Source: Parvularcula sp038749595 (GTDB lineage: Bacteria > Pseudomonadota > Alphaproteobacteria > Caulobacterales > Parvularculaceae). Taken from it: DNA of 64,000 bases. Location of the stretch: contig JBCDHW010000002.1 of assembly GCA_038749595.1 (NCBI GenBank), forward strand, positions 310,001 to 374,000. Reading direction: 5' to 3'. Positions 62,225 through 64,000 of this stretch are shown here, in pieces; position 1 is the stretch's first letter, and every line of letters starts with the position of its first letter. Below the pieces are notes generated by a model. That model searched no databases, was not told the DNA's origin, and saw only the letters and a program-made list of their open reading frames with translations. Both the position numbers and the translations under genes were made by a program.

Positions 62225-62644
62225 TTACCCTGCGAACAGCGCGGCGAGGTTGGCCCCTGCGAGGCCCATCAAGCAAAAGGAACTCAGCGCGAAGAGCGCA
62301 AACCGGACGGGGATGAAATTGACCAACGCCTGATGGAGGCTGTGCAGTACGCGGAAGAGAACATAGGCCCACGCCAGCGCCACCGTAAACGTGCCTTCGT
62401 TGCTCGAAAGATGCGTGTAAAGAGCAAGTGCATAAAACACCGTCGGCTGCTCATGCAGGTGGTTAAAGTTGTCCGCCACCTGACGAACACTGCGCGGAAG
62501 GACGTCCATCTCAGACTTTTCCTTCATCTTCGCAGCATCGATCCCCGCTTTTCCCATCGCCGGGATGCGGGTGGCATAGAGCCAAACCCACATCACCAGC
62601 GACCACGTCGCGAGGATCAAGATCGGTGTGAGGATGGAGCCCAT
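62225..62644 (-). CDS. MAPEG family membrane protein
   Basis: A 139-residue protein with four hydrophobic helices, the MAPEG layout. Motifs are DNFNHLHEQPTVFYALALY and the helix-3 RVLHSLHQALVNFIPVRF. Bacterial members are often glutathione-dependent or of unknown function. ATG 62644 gives the standard N-terminus (MGSILTPILILATWS). Confidence 0.88.
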   Translation of the reverse strand: MGSILTPILILATWSLVMWVWLYATRIPAMGKAGIDAAKMKEKSEMDVLPRSVRQVADNFNHLHEQPTVFYALALYTHLSSNEGTFTVALAWAYVLFRVLHSLHQALVNFIPVRFALFALSSFCLMGLAGANLAALFAG

Positions 62645-62777
62645 GACGTGCCTCGTTTGCCTTGTTCCGCATCTGCGTACAGCGCCGCGCACGCACGGGA
62701 CAAGCACCTGCTGAGACGATCTGCACGAGGACGAACAGCCCCAAAACCTGAGCGCTGCACCTCAGAGCGGAGACAAG

Positions 62778-62813
62778 AAAAAAGCGCTGGCACCCGCAAA
62801 GGCGCCAGCGCTT
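62778..62813 (-). terminator. Rho-independent terminator of rpsA
   Basis: On the minus strand AAGCGCTGGC (62813-62804) pairs with GCCAGCGCTT (62791-62782), then T's to about 62778. About 25 bases after the rpsA stop at 62838. Confidence 0.88.
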
Positions 62814-62837
62814 GGATTGTTTCAGCCTGAGAAGGCC

Positions 62838-64000
62838 TTACGCGTCGTCGGTGTCTTTCAGAGCAGCACCGAGGATATCGCCGAGCGATGCACCAGCATC
62901 GGCTGAGCCATACTGTTCTACGGCTTCCTTCTCCTCGGCCATTTCGCGGGCCTTGATGGAAAGGGAGAGACGGCGCGACTGCCGATCGATCGCCACGATG
63001 CGGGCGTCGATCTTGTCGCCCACGGCGAAACGCTCCGGACGCTGCTCATTGCGGTCACGGCTGAGGTCCGACTTACGGATGAAGGCCTTAGGACCACCAT
63101 CGCCGCCGACCCGCACCTCGATACCGCCATTCTCAACGGCCGAGACTTCGCAGGTGACGTCGTCGCCTTTCTTCAGCTCACCGACGGCATCCATCGGGTC
63201 ATTCGCGACCTGTTTGATGCCGAGCGAGATACGCTCTTTGTCCGGATCAACGTCGAGGACTTTGACCGAGACCTTCTGGCCCTTCTCATAGTCCTGGATC
63301 GCCTGGTCACCCGACTTGTCCCAATCGAGATCGGAAAGGTGGACCATGCCGTCCATGTTCTCGTCGATGCCCACGAACAGACCGAACTCGGTGATGTTCT
63401 TGACTTCGCCTTCGAGGACAGAACCGACCGGGTTGGCCTCGGCAAACGCTTCCCATGGGTTGTTCAGCGTCTGCTTCAGACCCAGGCTGACGCGGCGTTT
63501 GTACTCGTCCACTTCGAGCACCATGACGTCGACTTCCTGGTTCGGCTCCACAATGGCCGAGGGCGGAACGTTCTTCTTGACCCATGACATTTCCGAGACG
63601 TGGACCAGGCCTTCGATGCCATCTTCGATTTCGACGAAGGCGCCGTAGTCGGTGATGTTCGTGACCTTGCCTTTGAAGACCGCGCCGACAGGGTACTTGG
63701 CCTGCACGCCTTCCCAGGGGTCGGGCTGCAGCTGCTTCATACCGAGGCTGATGCGGCTCGTCTCCGGGTTGATCTTAATGATCTTGACACGGACGGTATC
63801 GTTGACGTTGAGAACCTCCGACGGGTGGTTCACGCGGCTCCACGACATGTCGGTGACGTGCAGAAGACCGTCAACGCCGGGGGCCAGCTCAACGAACGCG
63901 CCGTAATCGGTGATGTTCTTGACGACACCGTCGCGCTCGTCGCCTTCGCTCAGATCACGGACGACATCAGCACGATGTTCCGCACGATCCTCTTCCAGCA
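62838..64000 (-). CDS. rpsA: 30S ribosomal protein S1 (5' partial, C-terminal region)
   Basis: The frame is open to the window edge; the N-terminal domains lie beyond 64000. The ~387 residues here include at least four S1 RNA-binding repeats, with repeat openings such as GAVFKGKVTNITDYGAFVEI and GSVLEGEVKNITEFGLFVGI. The charged tail ends AREMAEEKEAVEQYG and on. S1 binds mRNA leaders and is essential for initiation on most messages. Followed by a strong terminator. Confidence 0.96.
   Translation of the reverse strand, partial: LEEDRAEHRADVVRDLSEGDERDGVVKNITDYGAFVELAPGVDGLLHVTDMSWSRVNHPSEVLNVNDTVRVKIIKINPETSRISLGMKQLQPDPWEGVQAKYPVGAVFKGKVTNITDYGAFVEIEDGIEGLVHVSEMSWVKKNVPPSAIVEPNQEVDVMVLEVDEYKRRVSLGLKQTLNNPWEAFAEANPVGSVLEGEVKNITEFGLFVGIDENMDGMVHLSDLDWDKSGDQAIQDYEKGQKVSVKVLDVDPDKERISLGIKQVANDPMDAVGELKKGDDVTCEVSAVENGGIEVRVGGDGGPKAFIRKSDLSRDRNEQRPERFAVGDKIDARIVAIDRQSRRLSLSIKAREMAEEKEAVEQYGSADAGASLGDILGAALKDTDDA

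Noticed and set aside
1..64000. CRISPR arrays, tRNA or rRNA genes, insertion sequences
   Set aside because: I saw no regularly spaced repeats, no tRNA-like cloverleaf sequence and no transposase-like protein; a covariance-model search would be needed to exclude small RNAs.

Overview
The window is a GC-rich chromosomal segment from an alphaproteobacterium. The evidence is a C4-pathway 5-aminolevulinate synthase, COQ9 divergent from rpsU, an LdtR/PetP-type MarR regulator, a DUF1489 protein, EI-Ntr (PtsP) and the order mreB-mreC-mreD-mrdA-rodA. Four VPxPA-CTERM (PEP-CTERM-like) surface proteins suggest a marine Parvularcula/Hyphomonadaceae-like lineage, but that placement is inference. There is no tRNA, rRNA, CRISPR array, integrase or insertion sequence. 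Genes are densely packed on both strands with many 1-4 base overlaps.

Layout. 1-5.8 kb: a 5'-truncated CHASE2/cyclase-like sensor, a lipoprotein, prolyl iminopeptidase, an NSS/SNF sodium symporter and an Hpt phosphotransfer protein. 5.9-16 kb (minus strand): the elongasome cluster rodA, mrdA, mreD, mreC, mreB, then a TVP38-like membrane protein and a YhdP/AsmA-like giant. 16-19.6 kb: a one-cysteine peroxiredoxin, a DUF455 ferritin-like protein and an overlapping M23 peptidase-bactofilin pair. 19.7-22.5 kb: a minus-strand operon for a membrane-anchored GH24 lysozyme, DUF1489 and an unknown protein, followed by about 690 bases holding a decayed duplicate of the nfeD 3' end and a 34-residue membrane mini-ORF. 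22.5-36.6 kb: nfeD-slipin, an EF-hand lipoprotein, ubiG, an epimerase, lysC, ptsP, comEC, gltX, gltA and a racemase. 36.6-44.6 kb: a VPxPA-CTERM protein, a FemAB-like/DUF2007/HIT/SDR operon, then the haem locus hemA-ldtR-hemB and a lower-GC lipoprotein gene. 45-51 kb: an SLC13/RCK transporter, bpt, a CNB-cyclase, clpX and clpP. 51-58.3 kb: three VPxPA-CTERM genes, apt-terB-panB, a serine hydrolase, COQ9 and rpsU. 58.5-64 kb: an amidohydrolase, pirin, DUF481, SDR, MAPEG and the 3' part of rpsA.

The most notable observations are: (1) hemA is interrupted by an in-frame TAG, yet the frame continues 32 codons into a family-like C-terminal tail; (2) a perfect TTGAC-N4-GTCAA (FNR/FixK) box lies upstream of hemA; (3) a consensus sigma-54 promoter lies before one VPxPA-CTERM gene, in line with known RpoN control of PEP-CTERM regulons; (4) the rpsU frame appears to begin at ATC behind an ideally spaced Shine-Dalgarno; (5) a relic of an nfeD paralogue; (6) a cyclase-like sensor that has lost catalytic residues.
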